Positions 1 through 9,163 of a stretch of DNA of 64,000 nt are shown piece by piece (within the stretch, counting starts at the first letter, position 1; each line of letters starts with the position of its first letter). The translations under genes and the position numbers were made by a program. The notes beneath the pieces are model-generated. The model did no database searches and was not told the origin of the DNA. It saw nothing but the letters and a program-made list of their open reading frames with translations. This stretch comes from Mycolicibacterium sp. 018/SC-01/001 (lineage in GTDB: Bacteria > Actinomycetota > Actinomycetes > Mycobacteriales > Mycobacteriaceae), in contig NZ_VKAA01000005.1 of NCBI RefSeq assembly GCF_007096635.1, forward strand, positions 62,001-126,000, read 5' to 3'.

Positions 1-1
1 G

Positions 2-568
2 CTTCTCACCGGTCCTCTGGAGGAGACGAACCTTCCGTACGCCGTAGCCAAGATCGCTGGTATCACGATGTGCGATGCCTATGCCCGGCAATACGGATTC
101 AACGCATTCGCGGTGATGCCGTCGAACGTGTACGGAGTCGGGGACAACTTCCACCCAGAACATTCTCACGTTGTCGCGGGCCTCATGCGCCGCTTCCACG
201 AGGCGAAGCTGTCGGGTCGATCAAAGGTCATCGTATGGGGGAGCGGATCACCTCTACGAGAGCTGATCGACGCCGATGACCTGGCCGACGCCTGTGCCGT
301 CCTCCTCCGCGACTACGAGGATGGCGGAATCATCAACGTGGGTTCAGGACAGGAGATTTCGATTCGCGATCTGGCGCTGCTGATGAAGGTGGTGGTGGGA
401 TACGACGGTGATGTCGTGTTCGACTCATCCCGACCAGACGGCACGCCGCGCAAGCTCATGGACAATTCCAAGCTGCGGGCGCTCGGTTGGCAGCCGACGC
501 TCACGATCGAGTCCGGGCTGAAGAAGATGTATGCCTGGTTCGTCGAGTCGCAGGCCGAAGTCTGCTGA
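2..568 (+). CDS. fcl: GDP-L-fucose synthase-type epimerase/reductase, 5' end outside window
   Basis: This is the C-terminal ~188 residues of an extended short-chain dehydrogenase; the reading frame is open from base 2 and the N-terminal NAD(P)-binding half is missing. The catalytic Y-x3-K pair is visible as YAVAK (codons at 38 and 50). The segments VMPSNVYGVGDNFHPE and RPDGTPRKLMD are typical of GDP-L-fucose synthase, which epimerises and reduces GDP-4-keto-6-deoxymannose to GDP-L-fucose in the cytoplasm. It lies 15 bases ahead of an acyltransferase gene on the same strand and opens a polysaccharide gene set, so it probably supplies a deoxysugar nucleotide for that glycan. A related nucleotide-sugar epimerase with different specificity cannot be excluded. 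Confidence 0.85.
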   Translation, partial: LLTGPLEETNLPYAVAKIAGITMCDAYARQYGFNAFAVMPSNVYGVGDNFHPEHSHVVAGLMRRFHEAKLSGRSKVIVWGSGSPLRELIDADDLADACAVLLRDYEDGGIINVGSGQEISIRDLALLMKVVVGYDGDVVFDSSRPDGTPRKLMDNSKLRALGWQPTLTIESGLKKMYAWFVESQAEVC

Positions 569-583
569 GAGGGAGACTGATCA

Positions 584-1375
584 GTGAAGAACACGCTCGA
601 GATGGTGGTCTGGCTTCTGCCCGGCAGCGCTCTGAAGAACAGGCTCCTGAGGTGCTTCGGCCACGATGTCGCCCCGTCTGCCCGCATCGGTCCTCTCCTG
701 GCGGTGAAGGTCGGACGTGCCGTCATCGGAGAGAGCGCAACGATCGCACCACTGAACGTCTTTCGCCGCATTCGACGACTGGAAATGGGTGATGGAGCGT
801 CGATCGGATCGCTCAACACGATTTCGGCGCATCCGGCTTTCCAGGCACTTCACCCAGATGTCGGATCTCTTGTCATGGGCGACGGTGCGATCATCACCAG
901 TCGACACAACATCGATTGTTCCGGCCACGTTGCGCTCGGCGACATGTCCGGCATCGCCGGCCAGCGCACCACGATTCTCAGCCACGAGATCGACATGATG
1001 GTCGACGTCCAGTCCGCAGGATGGGTCACCATCGGTGCACGTTCGGTGGTGCTGACCAACTGCTTGATACTCAAGGGTGCAGTGCTGCCGTCGCATTCGC
1101 TGCTCATCGCGAACTCGATGCTGAACCGGCCGAGGAAGCCGAACCAACCCTCGGGTGTCTACGGCGGGTCTCCCGCCGAGTTCATCAGGACGATCTGTCT
1201 GGAGGGTGGCAGTTGGTTCGAGCGAAAGGAGAGCGCGACGACCACACTGAGGGTGGACGTTCCCCGCAGCATGCGGGCGAACGGCCGACGTCGAGCATTC
1301 GTCGTGACATCGCCCCCACCGTCAACCGAGAAGGGCTTGGACGGCAGTGAGCGCCGGCTTGGCTGTGAAATCTGA
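584..1375 (+). CDS. Left-handed beta-helix (hexapeptide-repeat) acyltransferase
   Basis: A 263-residue protein starting at GTG 584 behind a strong GAGAGGGAG ribosome site. Imperfect hexapeptide repeats run from about residue 45 to 190 (IGESATIAPL, MGDGASIGSL, IGARSVVLTN), the pattern of trimeric sugar O-acetyltransferases such as the WcaF/serine acetyltransferase group. The His of ILSHEID is a candidate catalytic base. It probably acetylates a sugar or glycan intermediate of the surrounding polysaccharide locus. The C-terminal ~60 residues after the helix are basic and unassigned. Its 3' end overlaps the convergent glycosidase gene by 54 bases. Acceptor and acyl group are not evident from sequence. 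Confidence 0.8.
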   Translation: MKNTLEMVVWLLPGSALKNRLLRCFGHDVAPSARIGPLLAVKVGRAVIGESATIAPLNVFRRIRRLEMGDGASIGSLNTISAHPAFQALHPDVGSLVMGDGAIITSRHNIDCSGHVALGDMSGIAGQRTTILSHEIDMMVDVQSAGWVTIGARSVVLTNCLILKGAVLPSHSLLIANSMLNRPRKPNQPSGVYGGSPAEFIRTICLEGGSWFERKESATTTLRVDVPRSMRANGRRRAFVVTSPPPSTEKGLDGSERRLGCEI

Positions 1376-2452
1376 CCGCACCAGCCCGTAGTTGTATTCG
1401 ACGTTGCGACTGCCCGTGTCGACATCGCGGAAGTCGAAGAGGAAGATGGGACCCCCATTGTGAAGCGACCGCAGGAACTCGATCCCATTGGTCAGTATCT
1501 CGCTCTGACGCTGCGGGGACACGCCGACCTGCTGACCGGAAAGATCCGGAGCCACGGCGCCGGGCGTGGCGGTCGAGGCGCCGAACTCCGTGAACCAGAG
1601 CATCTTTCCCCCTTGGCCCTCCTTGGCCATGAGTGCGCTGACATCCTTGATCGCTTGATTCGAGTTCGAGGTGTCCGACGTTCCTTCGGCGGTGAGCAGC
1701 TCGGGTGTGCTGTAGGGGTGCATGGCGATCGCGTCGAAGAAGTTGCCTGCACCGTTGTCGTACAAGCCTTTGATGAAGGTCACCGGCGACATCTCCGTGG
1801 GGGTGTCCACCGCCGGGGACGTACCGCCCGTGATCACCACCGATTCGGGATCGATGCTCTTGATCGCCCGGTAGGACTCCTTGAGCATCGACGAGTACAG
1901 GGCCAGATCGGGTCCGGGAGCGAAACTGTCATCGATGTTCGGCTCGTTCCAGATCTCCCAGTTGTGGATGACATTCGAGTAGCGCTTGGCAGCTTGAGCA
2001 ACGAAGGCGGCCCACGTTCCCGCGTCAGCCGGTGCCGGGTGGACGAGATCCCGGTATCGAGGGGGAACGGCCCACGAGGGCGCATAGGACAGCACTCCGA
2101 GCACGGCCAGACCTCGACTCGCCGCGCCGTTGACGAGGGAATCCGTGTAACCCCAGTCGAATTGACCAGGAGATCGCTCTATCAGATCCCATTCGATCTG
2201 AAGCCGGATCGCCCTGAAGTGGTCTGCCGCGATCTGGTGGTACTGCCTGTCGCGGGTGGCGGAGTCGGCCAGTGTGACGGCATTCACCCCGACGAGTCCT
2301 GGCGGCAGCGTGGTCAGTGTCGGTATCGGTCCAGCGAAAGAGTCAGGTGGACTGACCGTTTGGCATCCGACGATCAGGATGACCATCGACATGACAGCCA
2401 ACAGCGTCAATCGCGCCAGCCTAGTTCGGCGTTCGCTTCTCACGATGTGCAT
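1322..2452 (-). CDS. Secreted lipoprotein glycoside hydrolase, (beta/alpha)8 clan A
   Basis: A 376-residue protein with a basic N-terminus, a hydrophobic segment and a lipobox ending VGC with Cys30, so it should be lipidated and held outside the membrane. The mature part reads as a TIM-barrel glycosidase of the GH5/GH39-like clan A: IWNEPN places the acid/base at Glu170 and WFTEFG the nucleophile at Glu289. The ATG start is preceded by AAGGGGAG at 8 bases. It is transcribed away from the polymerase gene and converges on the acyltransferase gene. Glycosidases are common in polysaccharide loci, where they trim or release the product, and that is the likely role here. Substrate is unknown. Confidence 0.82.
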   Translation of the reverse strand: MHIVRSERRTRLARLTLLAVMSMVILIVGCQTVSPPDSFAGPIPTLTTLPPGLVGVNAVTLADSATRDRQYHQIAADHFRAIRLQIEWDLIERSPGQFDWGYTDSLVNGAASRGLAVLGVLSYAPSWAVPPRYRDLVHPAPADAGTWAAFVAQAAKRYSNVIHNWEIWNEPNIDDSFAPGPDLALYSSMLKESYRAIKSIDPESVVITGGTSPAVDTPTEMSPVTFIKGLYDNGAGNFFDAIAMHPYSTPELLTAEGTSDTSNSNQAIKDVSALMAKEGQGGKMLWFTEFGASTATPGAVAPDLSGQQVGVSPQRQSEILTNGIEFLRSLHNGGPIFLFDFRDVDTGSRNVEYNYGLVRSDFTAKPALTAVQALLG

Positions 2453-2535
2453 CGGCTGGCTCCCCTTCGATCGACAACGCGGGGGTCGTGCGGTTGCGCT
2501 GTTCTACGTGAGAGGATGCCCGGCGAGCGGCTGAC

Positions 2536-3930
2536 GTGCAATGGTCCAATCGATCGATCTCGCATCGGAACGTCACGATGAACGGGGTGGTCGCATCGCC
2601 GAGGTCGATCGACGACGTCACTGAGAATTGCTCCGCCCCAGACATCGTCGTGCCTCGTCTGCGTGGCTCGTTCGAGAGGCGGCGCACGAACGCGCGACGT
2701 GCACTCACCGTCGTTGTCCTGGTTGGGCTGGGCGCGACATCGGCTGTCCAGATCCAGGGTTTCACACTGACGATGCTGGCCCCGGTGTGCCTTCTGCTGG
2801 TCCCGGCACTGCTCCTGACACGTCCGACGCCAGGGCAGTTGCTTCCTCTCGTGCTCGCCATGATCGGGTTCGCTGCATTCTGCGTCTCCGCCCAGATCAA
2901 CCAACTGAGTCTGGTCGATCAACGCGTGCAGCAGTGGGCCGCGTTCGCCCTGTACTTCGTGGGATTCCTGGTGCTCGCCGGTAGAGATCTCCTCCGCATC
3001 TTCGCGATCTACTGCGGCATGGCAATCGGCGCGACGAGTTACAGTGTTTTCCACGTCGGGGCATCCGCTGACACTTACGAATCAACGGCGGACCTGTGGA
3101 AATACGGCTTCGGGCAATGGATCGTCGTGATCTTGCTCTTCTGCCTGGTAGTTCTGAAGATCCCGCAACCGCTTCAAGCGTTGTCGCTTCTGCTCGTCGC
3201 GACCTACAGTTTGAGCGCTGATTACCGATCGCTGGCGATCAACTGCGCGCTCACCACCGTGATCGCTCTGGTGGGATGGGGCGCCGCCACCCGCGTTCCC
3301 CGTTGGGCGCAAATCGCGTTCGTGGCAGTGTCGGGGACGGCGATGTATGTGATGGTGCCACGCCTGGCGGCCAGCGGCTTCCTCGGCGACGCGATCAAGA
3401 GGAAGACGGAAGATCAGCTGGCCGAGGGTGTCCCGTTCATACTGGCCGGACGAACGGAGTCCCCCCTGTCGATCTCGGCCATCGCCGAACGTCCGTGGTT
3501 CGGCTGGGCCAGTGCGAACAACATCAACGCCGAAGTTTTCGACCACGCGAAATCCCTCGCGATCTCCCTCGGCTTCGACCCCGCCGTACCCATCGAGAGT
3601 GGCTGGTACTTCGCCAATGGCGACGTCTCCCTTCATTCGATCCTGCTCGGTTCATGGGCCGAAGGTGGACTCTTCGCCGCATTACTCCCACTCGGACTGG
3701 TCATCGCAGCGCTGGCGATGATCTGGAACGCACCGCGATATGGACGCTGGTCCGTTCTGGTGATCGCCGCGTCACTGCAGGCGGTCTGGGATCTGTTCTT
3801 CTCACCGTGGTCCTACGGTTCCCTCGCTGGATTCGCCCTGCTCGCGCTTGTCTTCGCCGCCAGGCACATGCCCTCACAGCCGCACCTCGAGACCAAGGAG
3901 TTCCTCCGGTGGACGTCGACCCCTCAGTGA
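2536..3930 (+). CDS. Polytopic O-antigen ligase/Wzy-polymerase-like membrane protein
   Basis: A ~464-residue integral membrane protein with about ten hydrophobic segments. It has a large extracytoplasmic loop (roughly residues 285-370) containing an AGRTE...ERPWFGWA stretch and LHSILLGSWAEGGL, a layout typical of Wzy polymerases and O-antigen ligases. This class joins lipid-linked oligosaccharide repeats on the outer face of the membrane. The start could be GTG 2536 (weak GAGCGG upstream) or ATG 2578; neither has a good ribosome site. Its stop overlaps the following glycosyltransferase start by 22 bases, indicating translational coupling. With the flippase further down it is the best evidence for a Wzx/Wzy-style pathway. 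Polymerase and ligase cannot be told apart here. Confidence 0.75.
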   Translation: MQWSNRSISHRNVTMNGVVASPRSIDDVTENCSAPDIVVPRLRGSFERRRTNARRALTVVVLVGLGATSAVQIQGFTLTMLAPVCLLLVPALLLTRPTPGQLLPLVLAMIGFAAFCVSAQINQLSLVDQRVQQWAAFALYFVGFLVLAGRDLLRIFAIYCGMAIGATSYSVFHVGASADTYESTADLWKYGFGQWIVVILLFCLVVLKIPQPLQALSLLLVATYSLSADYRSLAINCALTTVIALVGWGAATRVPRWAQIAFVAVSGTAMYVMVPRLAASGFLGDAIKRKTEDQLAEGVPFILAGRTESPLSISAIAERPWFGWASANNINAEVFDHAKSLAISLGFDPAVPIESGWYFANGDVSLHSILLGSWAEGGLFAALLPLGLVIAALAMIWNAPRYGRWSVLVIAASLQAVWDLFFSPWSYGSLAGFALLALVFAARHMPSQPHLETKEFLRWTSTPQ

Positions 3931-4838
3931 GCGTCATCATCCCGACGGTAGGCCGAGCGAGTTTGCGCACTGCGGTCGAATCTGCCCTGAATCAGACCGT
4001 CTCACCCCTCGAGGTCATCGTCGTGGTCGATTCCGACAGCGAGCCGGAACTACCGGACTCCGATGCAATCCGCGTCCTGCGAACGTCGGGTCACGAGGGG
4101 CCGGGGCGTGCCAGACAACTCGGGGTCGATTCTGCGAACGGCGATATCATCGCACTTCTCGACGATGACGATCTCTGGCGAGAGGTCAAGCTCGAGAGGC
4201 AGCTCGCTGCGGCACCGGACAGTCGGGGTGGGTGGATCATGTCCTGTCGGTACGAGCGCCGGGCAGAAGGTCGAAAGCCACTGACAATGCCTCGCAGATT
4301 GATCGGTCCCCACGAACGGGTTGCGCCGTACTTGATGCGACTGGTTTCCATGGAGCGGGCGAGACCTTCGCTCGCGGTTCCCACACTCATGTTTCCCAAG
4401 AAGGTTGCAGAAGCGGTGCCCCTGTCGGCGTCGGCCGGCTCCATCCACGACGACCCCCTGTGGTTGATGAGGGTTCAGCAGGCGCTACCCGATCTGCCGA
4501 TTCTCCAACTCCCGGACTGCCTCGTCGAGGTCAACGTGACGGCCAACTCGATATCTCGCCCGGGGGTGGATCGTAGCGCTGACTATATCCATTGGGGCAG
4601 AACTGAACTCGCCGATGAGTCGAGGCGCGTCCGAGGTGACTACCTGCTCTACAGCCCCGTCAGCTCCGCCCTCGAGGCAGGTTCGTTTCGGAGCGTTCTC
4701 CGATCGATGGTCGCGAGTGTCCGATGGGGTCGACCAGGGTTCTGGGCATGGGTCTATGCATTGTCGGCGACTCTTCGGATCGCACTGCGAAAGGCGCGGC
4801 GCTGGGTGAAGAAGGCTTCGGCGGAGGCGGCCCGATGA
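3909..4838 (+). CDS. Family 2 glycosyltransferase (GT-A fold)
   Basis: A 309-residue protein. The start is GTG 3909, chosen because AAGGAG lies 8 bases upstream and the family begins directly with VSVIIPTVGR; an open frame further upstream is out-of-frame readthrough of the polymerase gene. The GT2 nucleotide-sugar site is clear: VSVIIPT at residues 7-13, LNQTVSPLEVIVVVDSDS, then the metal-binding DDDD at 85-88 after NGDIIALL. A hydrophobic C-terminal stretch (about 270-290) may contact the membrane. It probably adds one sugar to a lipid-linked intermediate in the cytoplasm. Its TGA overlaps the next glycosyltransferase start in an ATGA. Donor and acceptor are not predictable. Confidence 0.88.
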   Translation: MDVDPSVSVIIPTVGRASLRTAVESALNQTVSPLEVIVVVDSDSEPELPDSDAIRVLRTSGHEGPGRARQLGVDSANGDIIALLDDDDLWREVKLERQLAAAPDSRGGWIMSCRYERRAEGRKPLTMPRRLIGPHERVAPYLMRLVSMERARPSLAVPTLMFPKKVAEAVPLSASAGSIHDDPLWLMRVQQALPDLPILQLPDCLVEVNVTANSISRPGVDRSADYIHWGRTELADESRRVRGDYLLYSPVSSALEAGSFRSVLRSMVASVRWGRPGFWAWVYALSATLRIALRKARRWVKKASAEAAR

Positions 4839-5698
4839 GCTCCGCGCCCACTGTTTCGGTGATCACCATCACCCTCAATGACCTCGACGGCCTGCGACGA
4901 ACCGTCGACAGCGTTCGTGCCCAGCGGTTTGCGGGACCCATCGAACACATCGTGATCGACGGTGGATCGGGGGACGACGTGGTGGACTATCTGCGCCAGA
5001 TCGAGTCCGGGTTGACGTATTGGCAGTCTCAGCCCGATGCCGGGAGATATGACGCGATGAACCAGGGGATCGCTCATGCGTCGGGAGATCTCCTGTGGTT
5101 CCTCCACTCCAGAGACTGCTTCTCCGACGCTGACTCACTGGCCTGCGTGGTGCAGACGATCGCCAGCCATGGCCCCGTTAACGATCTGTGGGGTTACGGC
5201 ATGGAGAACTTGATCGGGCCGGACGGAGCCAGCGTTGGTCTCCAGGCGCCCATGCCTTTCGACATGCGCAAGTTCCTGATGATCCAGGCGACCATCCCTC
5301 ATCAGGCGTCCTACTTCGGTTCGTCCGTGGTGAGGGAGGTGGGTGGCTACGACCTCGGGTTCGAGATCGCTGCCGATCAACTCTTCATGCTGCGCGCAGC
5401 TCTGATTCGTGAACCCATCACCATCGAACGCGTTGTCACCGACTTCGACATCACCGGCGCCGGATCGGCGCGATCGGTCGACGATGTGTTCGACGACATG
5501 CGCAGAATCTGGGACTCGGTCGATTGCTATCCGTTCAACGGGCGGCTGACCTCGCGCGCTCTGCTGCGCTGCTGGGAATATGCGGTGAAAGCGAGGATTG
5601 GGGTACTTCCGGCGGTGAACGCCATACGCGCGTGGCCGGTTCATCTGTCCAGCAACAGATTCCGGGGGAGGATCCCGTGCAGTGATGCGCCACTGTGA
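4835..5698 (+). CDS. Family 2 glycosyltransferase, WcaE-like subgroup
   Basis: A 287-residue protein starting at ATG 4835 inside an ATGA overlap, with GGAGG just upstream. VSVITITLND at the N-terminus, IEHIVIDGGSGDD and QPDAGRYDAMNQG match the colanic-acid type GT2 subgroup. Where most family members have a DxD metal site, this protein reads FLHSRDCF (residues 89-96), so only one aspartate remains; that feature is common in this subgroup. It probably adds a sugar to the same lipid-linked glycan as the preceding enzyme. The next gene, a deacetylase, begins about 150 bases downstream. Confidence 0.87.
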   Translation: MSSAPTVSVITITLNDLDGLRRTVDSVRAQRFAGPIEHIVIDGGSGDDVVDYLRQIESGLTYWQSQPDAGRYDAMNQGIAHASGDLLWFLHSRDCFSDADSLACVVQTIASHGPVNDLWGYGMENLIGPDGASVGLQAPMPFDMRKFLMIQATIPHQASYFGSSVVREVGGYDLGFEIAADQLFMLRAALIREPITIERVVTDFDITGAGSARSVDDVFDDMRRIWDSVDCYPFNGRLTSRALLRCWEYAVKARIGVLPAVNAIRAWPVHLSSNRFRGRIPCSDAPL

Positions 5699-5846
5699 CC
5701 GTCACTGGACGTCAGCCGCATCCCGGTCCGCCGGTATGCGAGCAGAAGTGATCGACGCGCTGACACCGCCGGGGGGCGAGGGATGCGCTGGCTCGAGCAC
5801 ACGGGCCGCAAACAGTTCGTCGTGTGAAGATTTGTCTGGGGGAGTG

Positions 5847-6632
5847 ATGAACGATCCGTTTGCCCGCAAGAGTGGCCTGCAGCGCGCCGCGCACTGTGCC
5901 GTCGATGCTGTCGTCGGCAACCGTTGGGGTTCGATCCGGAGTGTGCGGACCTGTCAGCCTCTGGTGGCGTTGACTTTCGATGACGGGCCCCATGAGGAAT
6001 GGACGCCGAGAGTGCTGGATATCCTGGCGGCCAGAGGCTTCCACGCGACGTTCTTCATGCTGGTGGAGAACGCCCGCAGGCTGCCGATGGTGGTGAATCG
6101 TGTTGTCGCGGAGGGGCACGAGATCGGCCTGCACGGTTTCGACCACCACAGCCTCGCCGGCGGCTCCCGACGATCGACACGACTTGAGCTCGCGGCAGCG
6201 GCTGCGGAACTCGCGATGATCTCCGGTGAGCACGTCAAATATTTCCGGCCCCCTTTCGGTGCCCAGAGTGTTGGTTCTTTCCTGGGGGAGCGCGACGCCG
6301 GCCTCGAGACGGTGATGTGGGATCTGGACAGTTTCGACTGGAGTGGGCTGGGGGAGCGTGAAGTGGCCTCGGAGGTGATCGCCCGAACCGAGCCGGGGAG
6401 CATCGTGCTGTTACACGACACGCTCGCCGACGATCCCGACTGTGCATTCGATCGGGCGGCCGCCACGGAGTTGATCGTCGACGGGTTGCGCCGTCGTGCT
6501 CTACAGAGCACCACCGTCTCCGGGCTACTGGAATCGGGCGCGGTTCGCCGCGCCGCGTATTTCTCCCTGTCGACCTGGGGTGGCTCCGGTGTGCGAGCTC
6601 CTGTGCCGCTTCGAGCGGGACGCCACCGATGA
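5847..6632 (+). CDS. Polysaccharide deacetylase (NodB domain, CE4)
   Basis: A 261-residue CE4-type deacetylase that removes N- or O-acetyl groups from a glycan using a metal-bound water. The NodB motifs are present in order: TFDDGPH (D45/D46), GLHGFDHH (H96, H100), RPPFG (134-138) and VLLHDT near residue 195. I start it at ATG 5847, behind the purine run GGGGGAG at 5838-5844; the frame stays open back to 5682 and GTG 5844 is also possible. No signal peptide is obvious, so it may act inside the cell or use another export route. Its TGA overlaps the flippase ATG (ATGA at 6629), placing it firmly in the polysaccharide operon. Confidence 0.87.
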   Translation: MNDPFARKSGLQRAAHCAVDAVVGNRWGSIRSVRTCQPLVALTFDDGPHEEWTPRVLDILAARGFHATFFMLVENARRLPMVVNRVVAEGHEIGLHGFDHHSLAGGSRRSTRLELAAAAAELAMISGEHVKYFRPPFGAQSVGSFLGERDAGLETVMWDLDSFDWSGLGEREVASEVIARTEPGSIVLLHDTLADDPDCAFDRAAATELIVDGLRRRALQSTTVSGLLESGAVRRAAYFSLSTWGGSGVRAPVPLRAGRHR

Positions 6633-7999
6633 CGTCCACTGACGCCGTCCGCTACGACGCGACTCTTGCGCCCAACGAACGGAAGGCGATCCTGCTGGGC
6701 ACGGCATTCCGCATCATCGGAACGCCATTGGTGGCGCTCATCGGGCTCGCGAACACAGCAGTGATCGTGCGCGAGACGGGAGAGGCGGTTTTCGGCGTCG
6801 TCTCGCTGGTCACCACGCTCAGCCTGCTGATCCCTTTCGCAGATCTCGGCATCGGCGCAGTCGTTACCAGTGCCTGCTCGAGACCTGGTCGACTGACCGA
6901 TGACAGCCTGGCTCTGGCCACCGTGCAGCGTGGTGTACGAATGCTAGGTGGTGTTGCAGCCGGATTGATCGTGATCAGCCTGGTGGTCATGGCCACGAAT
7001 TCATGGCAACTCCTGATCGGAACCAGCACCGGCTCGGCCGACCGCTTTGCGATCACGGTGGCCGTGTGTCTGATCGCTCTGGGAATCCCCGCTGGTATCG
7101 GTATCCGAATCATCATCGGGTTGAACATGAATCCGCTCGCGGTGGTGATGACCATCGGCAATGCAGCCTTCACGTTGTTGCTGACTATCACGCTGAAAAG
7201 TATTGATGCGGAGGGCATTTGGTATGCGATATCAGGCGCCGGGGGGGTTCTCGCGGGCAACTGTGTTGCCACGATCTTTGCGTTGAGGATCAGTGGTCTC
7301 GGACTGGCACCGTTCGCCCGCCCCAGCGCGGAGTTTCCGAGACGGGAGGTTCTGCACGGCTCGTTGTGGATGTTCGTGTTGAGTATCGGCCTTCCGCTTG
7401 GTCTCCAGTCCCACCGGCTGATCCTCTCTCACGTGTCGACACCTCAAGAGCTGTCGCGCTATGCATTGACAGCCCAGATCTTCGGCGTGGTGTGGATGGT
7501 CTTCGACACGGCAGGAATGGCGCTGTGGCCGGTCTTCGTCAAGCGACGAACAGCGACGACCGCCTCGGCACAGTTGTGGCTGAGGTCGGTGGCCTCATTC
7601 GGAATCATGTCCGCAGTCGCCGGTCTCGGAATCGTGGCCTTCGCGCCGTGGGCCACCTCGGTGCTGTCAGGCGGCGCCATCACCGCGCCGCGGGCTCTGG
7701 CGGTTGCGTTCGCCGCGATGCTGTTCGTCGAGTGCATTCACTTACCGGGCGGGATGATGCTGACGATGCCACGTGAGGCGCGATGGCAGTCGTTCTGTAT
7801 CACGGCCATGGGGGTGACGGCCGTGCTGCTGGGCATCTGGTGGGGCGCACGGTGGGGAGCGACCGGCGTGGTGGCCGGAGCGGCCGCTGCGATGCTGCTG
7901 GCTCAGGTGATTCCTGATTTCGTGTGGATCCCGAGGATGCTGAGGGCTCGAGACCGCGATGCGCCCGACGGAAGCACACTGACGTCTGTCACGCCCTAG
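6629..7999 (+). CDS. Wzx-like polysaccharide flippase (MATE/MOP superfamily)
   Basis: A 456-residue membrane protein with about twelve to fourteen predicted helices. The N-terminal half (GTAFRIIGTPLVALIGLANTAVIVRETG...FGVVSLVTTL) and overall layout fit oligosaccharide flippases of the MOP superfamily, which move lipid-linked repeat units from the cytoplasmic to the outer face. The start overlaps the deacetylase stop. It closes the plus-strand polysaccharide operon: its TAG at 7997-7999 directly abuts the stop codon of the convergent acyltransferase gene, with no intergenic DNA. Family membership is secure in outline; the substrate is inferred from the neighbours. Confidence 0.8.
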   Translation: MTSTDAVRYDATLAPNERKAILLGTAFRIIGTPLVALIGLANTAVIVRETGEAVFGVVSLVTTLSLLIPFADLGIGAVVTSACSRPGRLTDDSLALATVQRGVRMLGGVAAGLIVISLVVMATNSWQLLIGTSTGSADRFAITVAVCLIALGIPAGIGIRIIIGLNMNPLAVVMTIGNAAFTLLLTITLKSIDAEGIWYAISGAGGVLAGNCVATIFALRISGLGLAPFARPSAEFPRREVLHGSLWMFVLSIGLPLGLQSHRLILSHVSTPQELSRYALTAQIFGVVWMVFDTAGMALWPVFVKRRTATTASAQLWLRSVASFGIMSAVAGLGIVAFAPWATSVLSGGAITAPRALAVAFAAMLFVECIHLPGGMMLTMPREARWQSFCITAMGVTAVLLGIWWGARWGATGVVAGAAAAMLLAQVIPDFVWIPRMLRARDRDAPDGSTLTSVTP

Positions 8000-9073
8000 T
8001 CATCTGCGTGCTTCGCGCGCCGCGAGGGCGCGGTACGCCGTCGCGCGCATCGAGCTCAGTGTGGGTTTGAACGGAGAGTCCTTCAGTCGCTCGATCGCGG
8101 TCCGCTGGGCGGAAAGGCGAGTCGTTCGCAGCTTTCGACGCCATTGCGCGGCCGTCACCTCGCCCTGGGCCACTGGGACTGACCCGGTCATCGCCCGTCG
8201 CTTGTAGTCTTCATCGCCCGGGCCGAGGTCGATGCGAGTCAATCCCAACTGTGGGGCGGCGGAGATCAGTTCGCGCAACAGGATCCATCCGGGTGCGAAC
8301 TCGGCGTACGACCGGTCGAACACGGGAAACCACCAATGCAATACCGAGCGATCACGGAGGCCGAAGTGCGCCGCGAGCAGCGTCTCGCCCGCGTACACCG
8401 CGGAGAGTATGCCCGCGAAACCGTCGACTCTGGTCCGGGCCAGATGGTGGATCAAGTCGCGACGGCGCTGCATGGCGAAGTAGTCATATGCACCGGTCGT
8501 TGCATACTGGCTGCGCTTGGTGTCGATCAACCAGTCCAACAGACGGGGGTCCTGCACATCCCAGACCAGGCGCACTTCGCCGAGTTGACGCGTTGCCTTG
8601 TTGGTCATCCGACGGACCCGGGAAAGCTTGTCCCGGCTCGCCTTGTCGATTCGGTGCACGTAGCCGTCGAGACCACCGGTGACGTCGATGAAGGGCGCGT
8701 CGAGATACCCGTCGACCCACGGTGTGAAGTCACCGCGTGCTTCTGGGAAGTGGTCGAAGGTCAGTGCGTGGAGGCCGGTGGTGCTCACCAGTTCGTGGAG
8801 ATCCACCGAAGCACCAGGCGCCGCCACGGGTCCTTGGAAGTCGGCTCCCGGCCAGCCGACCGGTCGTGCTCGCCGCTTGTGTACCTGGACGGGGAACCAG
8901 GCATGCCCGTCGTCGACCGCGACCTGCACGTTGCCGAACATCTCGTGCACCGCCCCGGCGAAGGCGGGATGAAAGTACGGGCTGTCGAGCGCCGGATTGC
9001 TGTCGCGAACGTCCGACCACGCCTGTCGTTGATCCGCCTCGAGCTCCGCGAAACTCGTCAGTGTCCACCCCAT
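8000..9073 (-). CDS. CelD/BcsL-type GNAT acyltransferase (FemAB-like)
   Basis: A ~357-residue protein with the BioF2-like/GNAT_6 acetyltransferase pattern: SPYFHPAFAGAV near the N-terminus, a DKLSRVRRMTNK linker, then the C-terminal acyl-CoA fold with AAHFGLRDRSVLHWWFPVFDRSYAEFAPGWILL and RIDLGPGDEDYKR. Such proteins are frequent in exopolysaccharide loci. I prefer ATG 9073 (MGWTLTSF) because homologues start close to that segment; GTG 9133 gives 20 more residues, and neither has a strong ribosome site. It probably transfers an acyl or aminoacyl group to the glycan. It converges on the flippase gene and lies downstream of the secreted-protein gene on the same strand. Confidence 0.72.
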   Translation of the reverse strand: MGWTLTSFAELEADQRQAWSDVRDSNPALDSPYFHPAFAGAVHEMFGNVQVAVDDGHAWFPVQVHKRRARPVGWPGADFQGPVAAPGASVDLHELVSTTGLHALTFDHFPEARGDFTPWVDGYLDAPFIDVTGGLDGYVHRIDKASRDKLSRVRRMTNKATRQLGEVRLVWDVQDPRLLDWLIDTKRSQYATTGAYDYFAMQRRRDLIHHLARTRVDGFAGILSAVYAGETLLAAHFGLRDRSVLHWWFPVFDRSYAEFAPGWILLRELISAAPQLGLTRIDLGPGDEDYKRRAMTGSVPVAQGEVTAAQWRRKLRTTRLSAQRTAIERLKDSPFKPTLSSMRATAYRALAAREARR

Positions 9074-9163
9074 GGAAGTCAACCTACATCGGAGAGCAGC
9101 GACCGGGACCGCTGTTCCCGCATCCGCGCTCACCGGATGGGTTGCCGTCGTTCGTAATCCACG

